A DNA stretch of 64,000 nt from Aquitalea aquatica (lineage in GTDB: Bacteria; Pseudomonadota; Gammaproteobacteria; Burkholderiales; Chromobacteriaceae). The DNA is taken from NCBI RefSeq assembly GCF_013911085.1, contig NZ_JACERN010000010.1, forward strand, positions 1-64,000, written 5' to 3'. The notes beneath the pieces are model-generated. The model did not search any database and was not told where the DNA came from. It saw only the letters and a list, made by a program, of their open reading frames with translations. A program made the position numbers and the translations under genes. Each line of letters opens with the position of its first letter. The stretch's first letter is position 1. Below are positions 37,240 to 46,462 of the stretch, piece by piece.

Positions 37240-37785
37240 ATGAGCCCAACCTTTACCGCGGCCAGCATTGGTCGCCGCCTGTGTAGCCAGCTTTACGAAT
37301 TGCTGTTGATTGCCGCCCTGCTGCTTACCGTTTCCGCCGTCATGACCGGCCTGCAAGCCTGGCTGGGCCAATCGCTGCTGCTGGACCTGCTCACCCAGCT
37401 GGCACTCGCTGGCTCATTGTTCGGCTATTTCGGCAGCAGCTGGGTCAAATCAGGCCAGACCGTCGCCATGAAGGCCTGGCGGGTGAAGATAGTGCGGCAG
37501 GATGACGGACAGCTGATGGATTGGCGTCAGGCAGGCTTCCGCTACATCGTCGGCCTGCTGCTGTTTGTTGGTATGCCGGCGATTTCCTACCTGGCCTGGT
37601 CGCGCAACCTGGGGCATGGGCGCGAGGCGCTGCTGATTTCGCTGGCCTGGTGCATCCTGCCCTATCTGGCGGCCTGCTATGACAAGGAGCGGCTGTTTCT
37701 GCACGACCGCCTGGCCCGCACCCGACAGATCACCCTGCCCAAGCCCCCTCACCCAGGCAAGGGCCGGGCACGACAAACAAGCTGA
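37240..37785 (+). CDS. RDD family membrane protein
   Basis: 181 residues, four or so membrane helices (YELLLIAALLLTVSAVM, LAGSLFGYFGSSW, FRYIVGLLLFVGMPAI, ALLISLAWCILPYLAA). The RDD signature is recognisable at the N-terminus (IGRRLCSQLYELLL) with variation from the strict Arg-Asp-Asp. Follows DUF3106 by 22 bases, so it is probably the last gene of the sigma operon. Function unknown; some RDD proteins act in ion transport. Confidence 0.85.
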   Translation: MSPTFTAASIGRRLCSQLYELLLIAALLLTVSAVMTGLQAWLGQSLLLDLLTQLALAGSLFGYFGSSWVKSGQTVAMKAWRVKIVRQDDGQLMDWRQAGFRYIVGLLLFVGMPAISYLAWSRNLGHGREALLISLAWCILPYLAACYDKERLFLHDRLARTRQITLPKPPHPGKGRARQTS

Positions 37786-37842
37786 GTCCGCGCTTGCTCC
37801 CAAGACCCAGCCGTCACCGGGCCGGTGTGGCTGATCTTGGCA

Positions 37843-37866
37843 AAATATCTTCATCAAAAGATATTT
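37843..37866. promoter_or_regulatory. Perfect palindrome upstream of the MarR gene, likely operator
   Basis: AAATATCTT, six bases, AAGATATTT: nine-base arms, 73 bases before the MarR ATG. Size and symmetry fit a MarR-dimer site, suggesting autoregulation. Confidence 0.6.
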
Positions 37867-37939
37867 CACCCCGAAGTCATGATACTCTTTGCGCCCGGAA
37901 CGGAAAGCCTTGCCCCTCCTTTACCTGGAAGCCCGCAGA

Positions 37940-38437
37940 ATGCATCAACAGCCCGATCAGATCGACCGCATCGTCGCCCTCTGGAATGAAGTACGTCCCG
38001 ACCTGGACCCCTCGTCCACTCAGGTTATCGGTCGTATCGTTCGAATGGAATATTTCATTACCCGCCGGGTACTGCAGGATCTGGCGCGCTACAACCTCAA
38101 CGTAGGCGAGTTTGATGTGCTGGCGGCACTGCGCCGCCGTGGTGAACCCTATCAGTTGTCGCCCAACCAGTTGCAGGGCATGGTACTGATTTCCTCCGGC
38201 GCACTGACCAACCGTATCAACCGGCTGGAAGAAGCCGGCCTGGTCACCCGCTCGCCCGATCCGGAAGACCGTCGCGGCGTCATCGTTACACTGAGCGCCA
38301 AGGGCTTTGCCGTAATCGAGGAGGCCGTGGTGAATCATCTGGCAGCCGAAGCCGAACTGATGGAAAACCTGGACGACAGCGAAAAGCTGCAATTGGCAGG
38401 CCTGCTGAAAAAGCTGCTGCAGACCCAGGAAGACTAA
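37940..38437 (+). CDS. MarR family transcriptional regulator
   Basis: 165 residues from the ATG at 37940; a TTG start 17 codons earlier is possible but less likely. Winged helix with LNVGEFDVLAALRRRGEPYQ, recognition helix SSGALTNRINRLEEAGLV and the wing TRSPDPEDRRGVIVTLSAKG. N- and C-terminal helices form the dimer part. No drug-efflux or catabolic gene is adjacent, so the target is not evident apart from its own promoter (palindrome at 37843-37866). Followed by a bidirectional terminator. Confidence 0.92.
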   Translation: MHQQPDQIDRIVALWNEVRPDLDPSSTQVIGRIVRMEYFITRRVLQDLARYNLNVGEFDVLAALRRRGEPYQLSPNQLQGMVLISSGALTNRINRLEEAGLVTRSPDPEDRRGVIVTLSAKGFAVIEEAVVNHLAAEAELMENLDDSEKLQLAGLLKKLLQTQED

Positions 38438-38472
38438 ACAGCAAGACTGAGTGGCCCCCAGCCGCCAGCCAC

Positions 38473-38500
38473 AAAAAAGCCGCATTGCTGCGGCTTTTTT
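38473..38500. terminator. Bidirectional intrinsic terminator between marR-type gene and mntH
   Basis: Perfect 12-base arms AAAAAAGCCGCA/TGCGGCTTTTTT with loop TTGC, serving convergent genes on both strands. Confidence 0.92.
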
Positions 38501-38503
38501 CAT

Positions 38504-39811
38504 TTACAGCCCGATGATCAGCAGCAGGTTTGCGCCACAGATCAGCACAAACAACAACCAGCCCACTAGCTGTAGCCACGGTGCCAGGGCAAACTCTCCC
38601 ATCAACTGGCGGCTGGCCGTCATGCGCAGCAGCGGCCACATGGCCAAGGGCAATTGCAGGCTGAGTACCACCTGACTCCACACCAGCATGCGCCCCACCG
38701 CCCCCTCCCCCAACAGCAGCACACCCAGCAGCGCCGGCAGTAAAGCCAGCCCACGGGTAATCAGTCGTCGCTGGTAGCAGGGAATCCTGATCTGCAGAAA
38801 ACCATCCATGATCACCTGCCCGGCCACGGTACCGGTAAGCGTGGAGCTTTGCCCGGCCGCCAGCAAGGCCAGGCCAAACAGCAGCGCCGCCGCTCCGCCG
38901 GCCAGCGGCGTGATCAGCTGATAAGCCTGTTCGATATCATCCACCACCGGTTGCCCAACAGCATGAAAAGCCGAGCCAGCCAGCACCAGGATGGCCCCGT
39001 TCACCAGCATGGCCAGCAGCAGCGACAACACGGTATCGATGCGGCATAGCGCCAGCGTATCGCGCAGGCCATGCCTGCCACCTTCCACCCGCCGGGTCTG
39101 CACGATGGAAGAATGCAGATACAGGTTGTGCGGCATGATGGTGGCACCGACGATGCCCAGGCCCAGTACCACCGCCTGATGCAGGTCCGCACCGGGATTA
39201 GAAGGCAGCAGACCCCGTGCCACCCCCTGCCAATCCGGCCCCACCATGAAAACCTGGATGGCAAAACACAGCGCGATGGTGGCAATCAGGCCCAGCACCA
39301 CAGCCTCGATCTGACGGAAGCCCTTGCCCTTCATGCCCAGCACGATCAGGGTATCGAAGGCAGTCAGCCCCACTCCCCAGGCCAGCGGCACGCCAAACAG
39401 CAGCTTGAAAGCCAGGGCGCAGCCCAGCACCTCTGCCACATCGCAGGCGATGATGGACAACTCAGCGCTCAGCCACTGCAACAAACGCCCGGCCGGGCCG
39501 TAACGTTCGCGGCTGGCTTGTGCCAGATCCATGCCGGTGACCAGGCCCAGCCGTGCCGCCATCAGCTGCAACACGATGGCCATCACACTGGACAGCGCCA
39601 CCACCCACAGCAAACCATAGCCAAAACGCGACCCGGCCTCGATATCCGTTGCCCAGTTGCCCGGGTCCATATAGCCGACAGCCACCAACAGGCCGGGGCC
39701 GGCAAAGCGGCGTAGTCGCTGCCACCATGCGGCATGGGCGTCGATGCGGATACTGCCTTGAACTTCGGAAGGGCAAAATGGAGCGGTAGCGGTACGCGGG
39801 AGGGAAAACAT
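38504..39811 (-). CDS. mntH: Nramp family manganese/iron transporter
   Basis: Proton-coupled divalent metal importer. 435 residues, about eleven membrane helices. The metal-binding DPGN motif is in VGYMDPGNWATDIEAG, and the sixth-helix motif is MPHNLYLHSSIVQTR. The N-terminal 30 residues are soluble. Lies 51 bases downstream of the lytic transglycosylase gene; I see no clear MntR or Fur site in that short gap. Confidence 0.94.
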   Translation of the reverse strand: MFSLPRTATAPFCPSEVQGSIRIDAHAAWWQRLRRFAGPGLLVAVGYMDPGNWATDIEAGSRFGYGLLWVVALSSVMAIVLQLMAARLGLVTGMDLAQASRERYGPAGRLLQWLSAELSIIACDVAEVLGCALAFKLLFGVPLAWGVGLTAFDTLIVLGMKGKGFRQIEAVVLGLIATIALCFAIQVFMVGPDWQGVARGLLPSNPGADLHQAVVLGLGIVGATIMPHNLYLHSSIVQTRRVEGGRHGLRDTLALCRIDTVLSLLLAMLVNGAILVLAGSAFHAVGQPVVDDIEQAYQLITPLAGGAAALLFGLALLAAGQSSTLTGTVAGQVIMDGFLQIRIPCYQRRLITRGLALLPALLGVLLLGEGAVGRMLVWSQVVLSLQLPLAMWPLLRMTASRQLMGEFALAPWLQLVGWLLFVLICGANLLLIIGL

Positions 39812-39862
39812 GCAACTTCCTCAAACAGAAAGGCCGAAAATGCGCGCCGGACGCAGTGGTAT

Positions 39863-40501
39863 CTACTGACCTAAAGGCAAATTGACACCGGCCATTTTCA
39901 CCGACTCAACTGGCGTCCATGCCCAGTTTTTCTTCCAGGCACCAATCACCAGATTGGGATATTCCGGCCGGCCCAGGCTGCCGTTATAGCGGCCAAGGGC
40001 ACGATAGAGGCTGCCCCGCTCGATATCCAGATAATGGCGCAGGATGGTGCAGCCATAGCGCAGATTGAGCGTGAGTTCGAACAGATTGTGTTGCGGATTG
40101 CCGATCTGGCGCACCCAGAAGGGCATTACCTGCATCAGGCCGCGGGCTCCAACGGGGGAAATGGCGTACTTGTTAAAGCCGCTTTCCACCTGGATCAGCC
40201 CCAGCACCAGTTGCGGGTCCAGTCCGGCACGGGTGGCTTCGTACTGGATGGTGGTGAGCAGGCGTTCGCGCATCCAGCTGTCGGGAATGCGCTTTTGCAG
40301 CCGGCGCGACATCTCGGCCAGCCAGGCCTGGCCTTCCTGCGGCGTATCGAACACCAGGCGCGGCGCATTGATGTCGGCGATGGTGCGGCTCATGGCCGAA
40401 GCCACATTGGCGGCCAGCGCCTCCTCGCGCTGCGCACCCGCCCACGCCGGCGACCAGGCCAGCAGGAAAGACAGGGCACACAGCGTCAGGAGGCGTTTCA
40501 T
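39863..40501 (-). CDS. Lytic transglycosylase (SLT domain), periplasmic
   Basis: Cleaves peptidoglycan to 1,6-anhydro-MurNAc products. 212 residues: signal peptide (LLTLCALSFLLAWSPAWA), then an SLT domain with the catalytic Glu in IQVESGFNKYAISPVGARGL, MQVMPFW, and LRYGCTILRHYL...ALGRYNGSLG. The ATG shares its A with the proS stop (TGATG), so it is translationally coupled to proS, an order found in many beta-proteobacteria. Confidence 0.93.
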   Translation of the reverse strand: MKRLLTLCALSFLLAWSPAWAGAQREEALAANVASAMSRTIADINAPRLVFDTPQEGQAWLAEMSRRLQKRIPDSWMRERLLTTIQYEATRAGLDPQLVLGLIQVESGFNKYAISPVGARGLMQVMPFWVRQIGNPQHNLFELTLNLRYGCTILRHYLDIERGSLYRALGRYNGSLGRPEYPNLVIGAWKKNWAWTPVESVKMAGVNLPLGQ

Positions 40502-42207
40502 CAGGCGAGCTTGGCGAGCAGATGTTCCAGAATAGCATCTGCCGCAACCGCCGTTGCCGCGGCATCGCGACGCTGCTGGTATTCCACCTTGCCTTCTTTC
40601 AGGCCGCGGTCGCCGATGGTGACGCGATGCGGTGCACCGATCAGCTCCCAGTCGGCAAACATCGCACCCGGACGCTCGCCACGGTCGTCGATGATCACAT
40701 CCACGCCCTTGGCCAGCAGAGCGGCATACAGCGTGTCGGCAGCGGCTTTGACTTCGGCCGAGCGATCGTAGCCCACCGGGCAGATCACCACATTGAACGG
40801 GGCCAGGCTGTCCGGCCAGATGATGCCCTTGTCGTCGTGATTCTGCTCGATGGCCGCGCCCAGGATGCGGGTCACGCCGATGCCGTAGCAGCCCATTTCG
40901 AACGGTTTCGGCTTGCCGTCTTCATCGAGGAAGGTGGCGTTCATGGCGGCGGAGTACTTGGTACCGAGGTAGAACACATGGCCCACTTCGATACCACGCT
41001 GGATGGCCAGCACGCCCTTGCCGTCCGGGCTGGGGTCACCAGCCACTACATTGCGGATGTCGGCGACTTCCGGCTCGGCGCAGTCGCGGCCGAAGTTGGC
41101 GCCGGTGTAGTGCTGGTCGTCTTCGTTGGCGCCGATGACAAAATCGGCCATCTTGGCCACGGTGCGGTCGGCAATCATGCGGCCCTTGAAGCCTACTGGG
41201 CCAAGCGAACCCGGATTGGCACCAAAGGCTTCGCGGATCACGGCCGGCGAAGCCATGGTCAGCGGTTTCTTGATACCGGTAATTTTCTCGGCCTTCACTT
41301 CGTTCAGTTCGTGGTCACCACGCACCAACATCAGCACGGCTTCGCCGGCTTCACCTTCCACCACCAGCGCCTTGACTGTGCTCGTGATTTCGATATTGAG
41401 GAAGCTGACCAGATCAGCAATGGTCTTGACCTTGGGGGTATGCACCTTGGTGAGGGCCGCGGCAGCCACCGGACGTTCGCCAGCCGGGGCGACGGCTTCG
41501 GCCAGCTCGATATTGGCGGCGTAGTCGGAATCCGGGCAGTAGATGATGGCATCTTCGCCGGTATCGGCAATCACCTGGAATTCGTGCGAACGGTCGCCGC
41601 CGATGGCACCGGTATCGGCAGCCACAGCACGGTAGGTCAGGCCCAGGCGGTCGAAGATGCGGCAGTAGGTGTTGTACATGTTTTCGTAGCTGAGGCCAGC
41701 GGCTTCCGGGCTACGGTCGAAGGAGTAGGCATCCTTCATGGTGAATTCGCGACCGCGCATCACGCCAAAACGCGGACGACGCTCGTCGCGGAACTTGGTC
41801 TGAATCTGGTAGAAATTGCGCGGCAGGGCGCGGTAGCTGCGCAGCTCGCTGCGGGCGATATCGGTAATCACTTCTTCTGCAGTCGGCTGCAGCGCAAAAT
41901 CGCGCTCGTGGCGGTCTTTGAAGCGCAGCATTTCCTCGCCCATGGTGTCCCAGCGGCCGGACTCTTGCCACAGGCCAGCCGGCTGCACCACCGGCAGCGA
42001 CACTTCAATGGCACCGGCACGGTTCATTTCTTCACGCACGATGTTTTCCACCTTGCGCACCACGCGCAGGCCCATCGGCATCCAGGAATAAATGCCAGCG
42101 GCAACCTTGCGGATAAAACCGGCACGAATCATCAGCTTCTGGCTGGTGATGTCGGCGTCGGCGGGAGCTTCTTTCAGGGTGGAAATGAAAAACTGCGATG
42201 CGCGCAT
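40501..42207 (-). CDS. proS: Prolyl-tRNA synthetase
   Basis: Class II aminoacyl-tRNA synthetase of the bacterial type, 568 residues. Motif 1 around [20 protein letters not shown], motif 2 with [17 protein letters not shown], the inserted editing domain (about 225-400) and motif 3 [13 protein letters not shown], then the anticodon-binding domain. AAGGA precedes the ATG. Confidence 0.97.
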   Translation of the reverse strand: MRASQFFISTLKEAPADADITSQKLMIRAGFIRKVAAGIYSWMPMGLRVVRKVENIVREEMNRAGAIEVSLPVVQPAGLWQESGRWDTMGEEMLRFKDRHERDFALQPTAEEVITDIARSELRSYRALPRNFYQIQTKFRDERRPRFGVMRGREFTMKDAYSFDRSPEAAGLSYENMYNTYCRIFDRLGLTYRAVAADTGAIGGDRSHEFQVIADTGEDAIIYCPDSDYAANIELAEAVAPAGERPVAAAALTKVHTPKVKTIADLVSFLNIEITSTVKALVVEGEAGEAVLMLVRGDHELNEVKAEKITGIKKPLTMASPAVIREAFGANPGSLGPVGFKGRMIADRTVAKMADFVIGANEDDQHYTGANFGRDCAEPEVADIRNVVAGDPSPDGKGVLAIQRGIEVGHVFYLGTKYSAAMNATFLDEDGKPKPFEMGCYGIGVTRILGAAIEQNHDDKGIIWPDSLAPFNVVICPVGYDRSAEVKAAADTLYAALLAKGVDVIIDDRGERPGAMFADWELIGAPHRVTIGDRGLKEGKVEYQQRRDAAATAVAADAILEHLLAKLA

Positions 42208-42508
42208 GATGCGTCCTTCGGTATTCGGCTAAATGGGGATGATTGTAGCGTTTTGCAGCCTTGACGGGAAAGCATCCTGTCCTGCGCGGCATGCTGTCAG
42301 GGTAGCCGCAGGAATTCCGTGGCGCTTTGTCGTTTTCCCCCTACATGGTGCAAGGTAAAAATAGCAGGAATACAGCATTAGCTTGGCGCTGCCCCGACTC
42401 AGTAGTAACCTTCGCGCTCACAGGCCATTCCCGTTTCTTGCACCGCAACATGAACGCAAGTCGGATGGCATTGCATGCTTAACTACACAAAGAACTCACA
42501 CTCACATC
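42208..42508. promoter_or_regulatory. Divergent region between proS and kup
   Basis: 301 bases without a gene. On the minus strand TACAAT at 42242-42247 with a weak TTCCCG 17 bases upstream is a plausible proS promoter. The kup promoter is not obvious; the last 80 bases before kup contain no good ribosome site. Confidence 0.35.
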
Positions 42509-44374
42509 ATGCAGGCTCACAATAAACAAGCCATGACCGGCCTGACGCTGGCTGCGCTGGGCGTGGTGTACGGAGATATCGGCACCAGCCCGCTCTATAC
42601 GCTGCGCGAATGTTTTACCGGGCATGGTCTTGCCACGACCCCTGACAATATTTTCGGCATCCTGTCGCTGATCTTCTGGTCGCTGATCTTCGTGGTCTCC
42701 ATCAAATACGTCGTGTTCGTACTGCGCGCCGATAACCATGGCGAAGGCGGCATCATGGCGCTGATGGCATTGGCACGGCATTACGTCACCCATGCTGCAC
42801 GCTGGAAAGTAGTGCTGCTGGGCCTGTTTGGTGCCTCCCTGTTCTATGGCGACGCCATCATCACCCCGGCCATGTCGGTACTGTCTGCCGCCGAAGGACT
42901 GGAAGTGCTCAGCCCCAGCATGCAGCCCTATGTTTTGCCCATTGCCATCACCGTACTGGTGGGGCTGTTTGCCCTGCAGCGCTTTGGCACGGCCAGCGTA
43001 GGCATGATGTTTGGCCCGGTAATGCTGGCGTGGTTTTCCATTCTGGGTGTATTGGGCGTGCTGCAAATCGTGCAGGCACCCGGCATCCTGGCGGCCATCA
43101 ACCCCTGGTACGCCTATAATTTCGTGGCTCACCATGGCGTAGGGGCCTACCTGACGCTAGGCTCGGTAGTACTGGCACTGACCGGTGCCGAAGCGCTGTA
43201 TGCCGATATGGGCCACTTCGGCAAGAAACCGATTCGCCGTGCCTGGTATGGCCTGGTGCTCCCGGCACTGGTGCTGAACTACTTCGGCCAGGGCGCGCTC
43301 CTGATGCTCAAGCCGGAAACCATCAAGAACCCCTTCTTCCTGCTGGCTCCGCAATGGGCGCTGCTGCCGCTGATCATCCTGGCCACCCTGGCCACCGTGA
43401 TTGCCTCACAGGCGGTGATTTCCGGTGCCTACTCGCTCACCCGTCAGGCCATCCAGCTGGGCTATAGCCCGCGCATGGAAATCTCCCACACCTCGGAAAA
43501 CGAGATCGGCCAGATCTATCTGCCCTTCGTCAACTGGGCCTTGCTGGTGGCCGTGCTGGTGGTGGTACTGATTTTCCAGAGCTCGGACAACCTGGCCTCG
43601 GCTTACGGCATTGCCGTGACCGGCACCATGCTGATCACCACCCTGCTGTTCTTCGTGGTGGCACGGGTCAACTGGCGCTGGCCACTGCCGCTGGCACTGG
43701 GCATTACCATTTTCTTCGGCATCATCGATACCGCCTTCTTTACGGCCAACCTGCTCAAGCTGTTCTCCGGCGGCTGGCTGCCGCTGGTGCTGGGCATGGT
43801 GATCTTCCTGTTGATGACCACCTGGAAACAAGGCCGCAAACTGCTGTTTGACCGCCTGCGCGAACAGGCACTGCCGCTAGACAGCTTTATCGAGAACCTG
43901 GAAGCCTTCCCGCCCACTCGCGTACAGGGCACGGCAGTATTCCTGACCAGTACCCTGCACGGGGTGCCGCATGCGCTGTTGCATAATCTGAAGCACAACA
44001 AGGTGCTGCATGACCGCATCGTGCTGATGACCATCCGTACCGAGGATGTGCCTTACATCAGCAATGAATCGCGGCTGGAAGTGGTGCAGCTGTCACCATC
44101 ATTCTGGCGCGTGGTGGCCCGTTACGGCTTCAAGGAAGACCCGAGCGTGCTCAATGTGCTGGAACTGTGCGAAGCCGATGGCCTGGCCTTCGAGCTGATG
44201 GATACGTCTTTCTTCCTGTCGCGCGAAACCATCATCTCCACCGAACGTCCGGGCATGGCACGCTGGCGCGAACGGCTGTTTGTGTGGATGAGCAAGAACG
44301 CCTTGCGCGCCACCGACTTTTTCCAGATTCCTACCAATCGGGTAGTGGAACTGGGGGCACAAGTCGAACTGTAG
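42509..44374 (+). CDS. kup: Low-affinity potassium transporter Kup
   Basis: Proton-coupled K+ uptake in the inner membrane. 621 residues, twelve membrane helices followed by a soluble C-terminal domain (about 450-621). N-terminal signature LGVVYGDIGTSPLYTLRE, then FGASLFYGDAIITPAMSVLS and GAYSLTRQAIQLGY. I start at the ATG at 42509 (QAHNKQAMTGLTLAALG); the 42 earlier in-frame codons are not family-like. Confidence 0.95.
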   Translation: MQAHNKQAMTGLTLAALGVVYGDIGTSPLYTLRECFTGHGLATTPDNIFGILSLIFWSLIFVVSIKYVVFVLRADNHGEGGIMALMALARHYVTHAARWKVVLLGLFGASLFYGDAIITPAMSVLSAAEGLEVLSPSMQPYVLPIAITVLVGLFALQRFGTASVGMMFGPVMLAWFSILGVLGVLQIVQAPGILAAINPWYAYNFVAHHGVGAYLTLGSVVLALTGAEALYADMGHFGKKPIRRAWYGLVLPALVLNYFGQGALLMLKPETIKNPFFLLAPQWALLPLIILATLATVIASQAVISGAYSLTRQAIQLGYSPRMEISHTSENEIGQIYLPFVNWALLVAVLVVVLIFQSSDNLASAYGIAVTGTMLITTLLFFVVARVNWRWPLPLALGITIFFGIIDTAFFTANLLKLFSGGWLPLVLGMVIFLLMTTWKQGRKLLFDRLREQALPLDSFIENLEAFPPTRVQGTAVFLTSTLHGVPHALLHNLKHNKVLHDRIVLMTIRTEDVPYISNESRLEVVQLSPSFWRVVARYGFKEDPSVLNVLELCEADGLAFELMDTSFFLSRETIISTERPGMARWRERLFVWMSKNALRATDFFQIPTNRVVELGAQVEL

Positions 44375-44389
44375 TCAAGCAACTACATC

Positions 44390-44420
44390 AAAAGGCAGGC
44401 TTTTCAGCCTGCCTTTTTTA
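44390..44420 (+). terminator. Intrinsic terminator of kup
   Basis: AAAAGGCAGGC/GCCTGCCTTTT arms (44390-44400, 44407-44417), loop TTTTCA, ending in a run of six T. The AT-rich stretch 44421-44620 after it holds no gene that I recognise. Confidence 0.9.
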
Positions 44421-44620
44421 TTTGCCATGCAAAATTCATGCAATGTAATCGATTACAAATCATCTTCTTTCACAGTAAAATTACATAAAATACATGCACT
44501 TAAGTTGAAAAAAACGGAAACTGACATCCGCTAACTCACCCATTGCAACAAAAATGGCCGACGCAAAACCATCGGCCACATGATGCAAAACGAATGAAAT
44601 TTTACTATGTAGTGACAACA

Positions 44621-45640
44621 CTACATCGGCAGGTCGATTTCACGTCTCACCCTGGCCCAATCGAAGTAAGGACCAGGATCGGTTTTGCGCCCTGGAGCAA
44701 TATTTTCATGCCCGGTCATGCCACGCACAGGGAGCTGAGCACGCAATTCGCGCAGCAGCGCCAGCAGCATCTGATACTGCGCATCGGCAAAGGGCTCGAA
44801 ATCACAGCCTTCCATCTCGATACCGATGGAAAAATCATTGCAGCGCTCCCGGCCCTGCCAGCTGGACACGCCGGCATGCCAGGCACGCTGATGCACGGAA
44901 ACAAACTGCAACAGCTGTCCGCTACGCCGGATAAAGAAATGCGATGACACCCGCAGTTGCTGGATCGTGGCAAAAAACGGGTCTTCATCCGGATTCAGGC
45001 TATTGGTAAACAGCTGTTCCACCGCCTGCCCGCCATAGCGATAGGGCGGCAGGCTGATATTGTGAATGACCAGCAACTCGGCCACCCCGCCCTCGCGGGC
45101 ATCGCAATTGGGTGAAGGAATCTGTCGTGCTTCGCGCACCCAGCCATTGGCATCCAGATGCACAGCCGGCTGCACACGGCCGGCCTGATAGACCATGCGC
45201 CACAGCACCAGGCCATCCGGCACCTTCCAGCGCTGCTCCAGCACAAAACCCGCCTTGTGATACAGCGCCACGGCTGCGGCATTGACCTCGGCAGTATCCA
45301 CGCTGACCTCGTCGGCATCTGCCAGCAGATGATTCAGCAGGCGATAGCCCCAGCCATCACCAAAGCAGGCCGGGTCCACCACCGTGCGCTCGATATGCCA
45401 GCCACCCTGCTGACGTTGGCTTGCCACCAGCACGCCACGTAGCACATCGCCCTCGAAGGCACCCAGCACACGGTCCCGGCAGGTCATCACGGCGGCCAGA
45501 TCCGGCCACATCAGCGGCAGCTGGGGATAATCCAGCCACGCGCACTCCACCTGATGAGCCAGTAACTGGATACGTAGGGCCGCGGCCGCCAGCTGCGGGT
45601 CGTCCAACCGTATTGTCCTGATTTCAAAAGGAATATCCAT
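44621..45640 (-). CDS. Fusion of GNAT acetyltransferase and AmpD-type N-acetylmuramyl-L-alanine amidase
   Basis: 339 residues. Residues 1-155 are a GNAT domain: acetyl-CoA motif FGDGWGYRLLNHLL and the NAAAVALYHKAGF motif. From about residue 160 (HLDANGWVREARQIPSPNCD) to the end it is a complete AmpD: VIHNISLPP with the first zinc His, LRVSSHFFIRRSGQLLQFV, RAWHAGVSSWQGRERCNDFS, and TGHENIAPGRKTDPGP with the other His and Asp ligands. AmpD removes the peptide from 1,6-anhydro-MurNAc during wall recycling. AAGG precedes the ATG at 45640. AmpD is normally stand-alone; an internal GTG at 45163 could give free AmpD, but it has no ribosome site. The GNAT substrate is unknown. Confidence 0.88.
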   Translation of the reverse strand: MDIPFEIRTIRLDDPQLAAAALRIQLLAHQVECAWLDYPQLPLMWPDLAAVMTCRDRVLGAFEGDVLRGVLVASQRQQGGWHIERTVVDPACFGDGWGYRLLNHLLADADEVSVDTAEVNAAAVALYHKAGFVLEQRWKVPDGLVLWRMVYQAGRVQPAVHLDANGWVREARQIPSPNCDAREGGVAELLVIHNISLPPYRYGGQAVEQLFTNSLNPDEDPFFATIQQLRVSSHFFIRRSGQLLQFVSVHQRAWHAGVSSWQGRERCNDFSIGIEMEGCDFEPFADAQYQMLLALLRELRAQLPVRGMTGHENIAPGRKTDPGPYFDWARVRREIDLPM

Positions 45641-45858
45641 TGCTGCCTTTCTCGCCGGTCTTTGCCGCCGCAACATCACCACCCTGCCCCCACCACCGCA
45701 TTGCACTGGGCAAGCACCCACGCCGGGCGCACAATGTCCTATTGTGCCAGCAGCGTCGGCCACTGCGAACCGAGTGCCGCGCATTTGAGCAGAATCATGG
45801 TTTTTTGCAATGCAGCACGGCACACTCGACACATTCACCCAGCTTGAGGCCACCCACC

Positions 45859-46389
45859 ATGCTTACCCTGAATGATATCGGCAACACCGGCAGCGCCAGC
45901 TTCGAACAACCCCTGGACATGCTGCTGGCCTGCCATGACAAGATCCGCCGCTTCTGCGACCAGCTGGACAAGCTGCCCGGCTATATCGCGGAACATGGCG
46001 TAAACGAGGCGGTAAAGAACACCATCGATGGTGTCATCCGCTATTTTGACGTCGCTGGCCCTGCCCATCATATCGACGAGGAAGAGGAACTGTTTCCCAT
46101 CCTGCTGGAGCGCGTCCCCACGGCGGCCCCGCGCATCGAACAGCTGGAGGCCGAGCACGGCTATCTGCATTCCTGCTGGAATGCCATTCGCGATGATCTG
46201 CGCGCCCTGCGCAATGGCGAAATCGACAGCATCAGCGAAAATGCCGTGGCCGAATTCGTGCGCCAGTATCGTGAGCACGCCGCCTCGGAAGAGGCTTGGC
46301 TGATTCCCACCGCAGCAGCCACGCTGAATACGGATGAGCTGCGCAATGCCGGCCTGCGCATGGCCCAGCGTCGCCAGCAAGCCTGCTGA
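45859..46389 (+). CDS. Hemerythrin/HHE domain protein
   Basis: 176 residues, cytosolic, four-helix bundle. Candidate di-iron ligands: CHDKIRRF near residue 26, AGPAHHIDEEEELF near 75, EHGYLHSCW near 100 and YREHAASEE near 145. Hemerythrin-like proteins bind oxygen or iron or sense nitric oxide. I start at the ATG at 45859 with GAGG upstream; the open frame extends to 45640 but through the divergent gene's leader. The 218-base gap 45641-45858 should hold both promoters. Confidence 0.88.
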   Translation: MLTLNDIGNTGSASFEQPLDMLLACHDKIRRFCDQLDKLPGYIAEHGVNEAVKNTIDGVIRYFDVAGPAHHIDEEEELFPILLERVPTAAPRIEQLEAEHGYLHSCWNAIRDDLRALRNGEIDSISENAVAEFVRQYREHAASEEAWLIPTAAATLNTDELRNAGLRMAQRRQQAC

Positions 46390-46410
46390 ACGCCAGCCGG
46401 GGCGTAAAAC

Positions 46411-46440
46411 AAAAAAGGATGCCGCCGGGCATCCTTTTTT
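46411..46440. terminator. Bidirectional intrinsic terminator between the hemerythrin gene and tal
   Basis: AAAAAAGGATGCC/GGCATCCTTTTTT arms of 13 bases with loop GCCG. Works for both convergent genes. Confidence 0.92.
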
Positions 46441-46462
46441 GCGCTAGCGGCTACCGCTAGTC

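Noticed and set aside
40522-42264. 580-codon plus-strand frame across proS
   Set aside because: Shadow of proS, typical for GC-rich genes with strong third-position bias.
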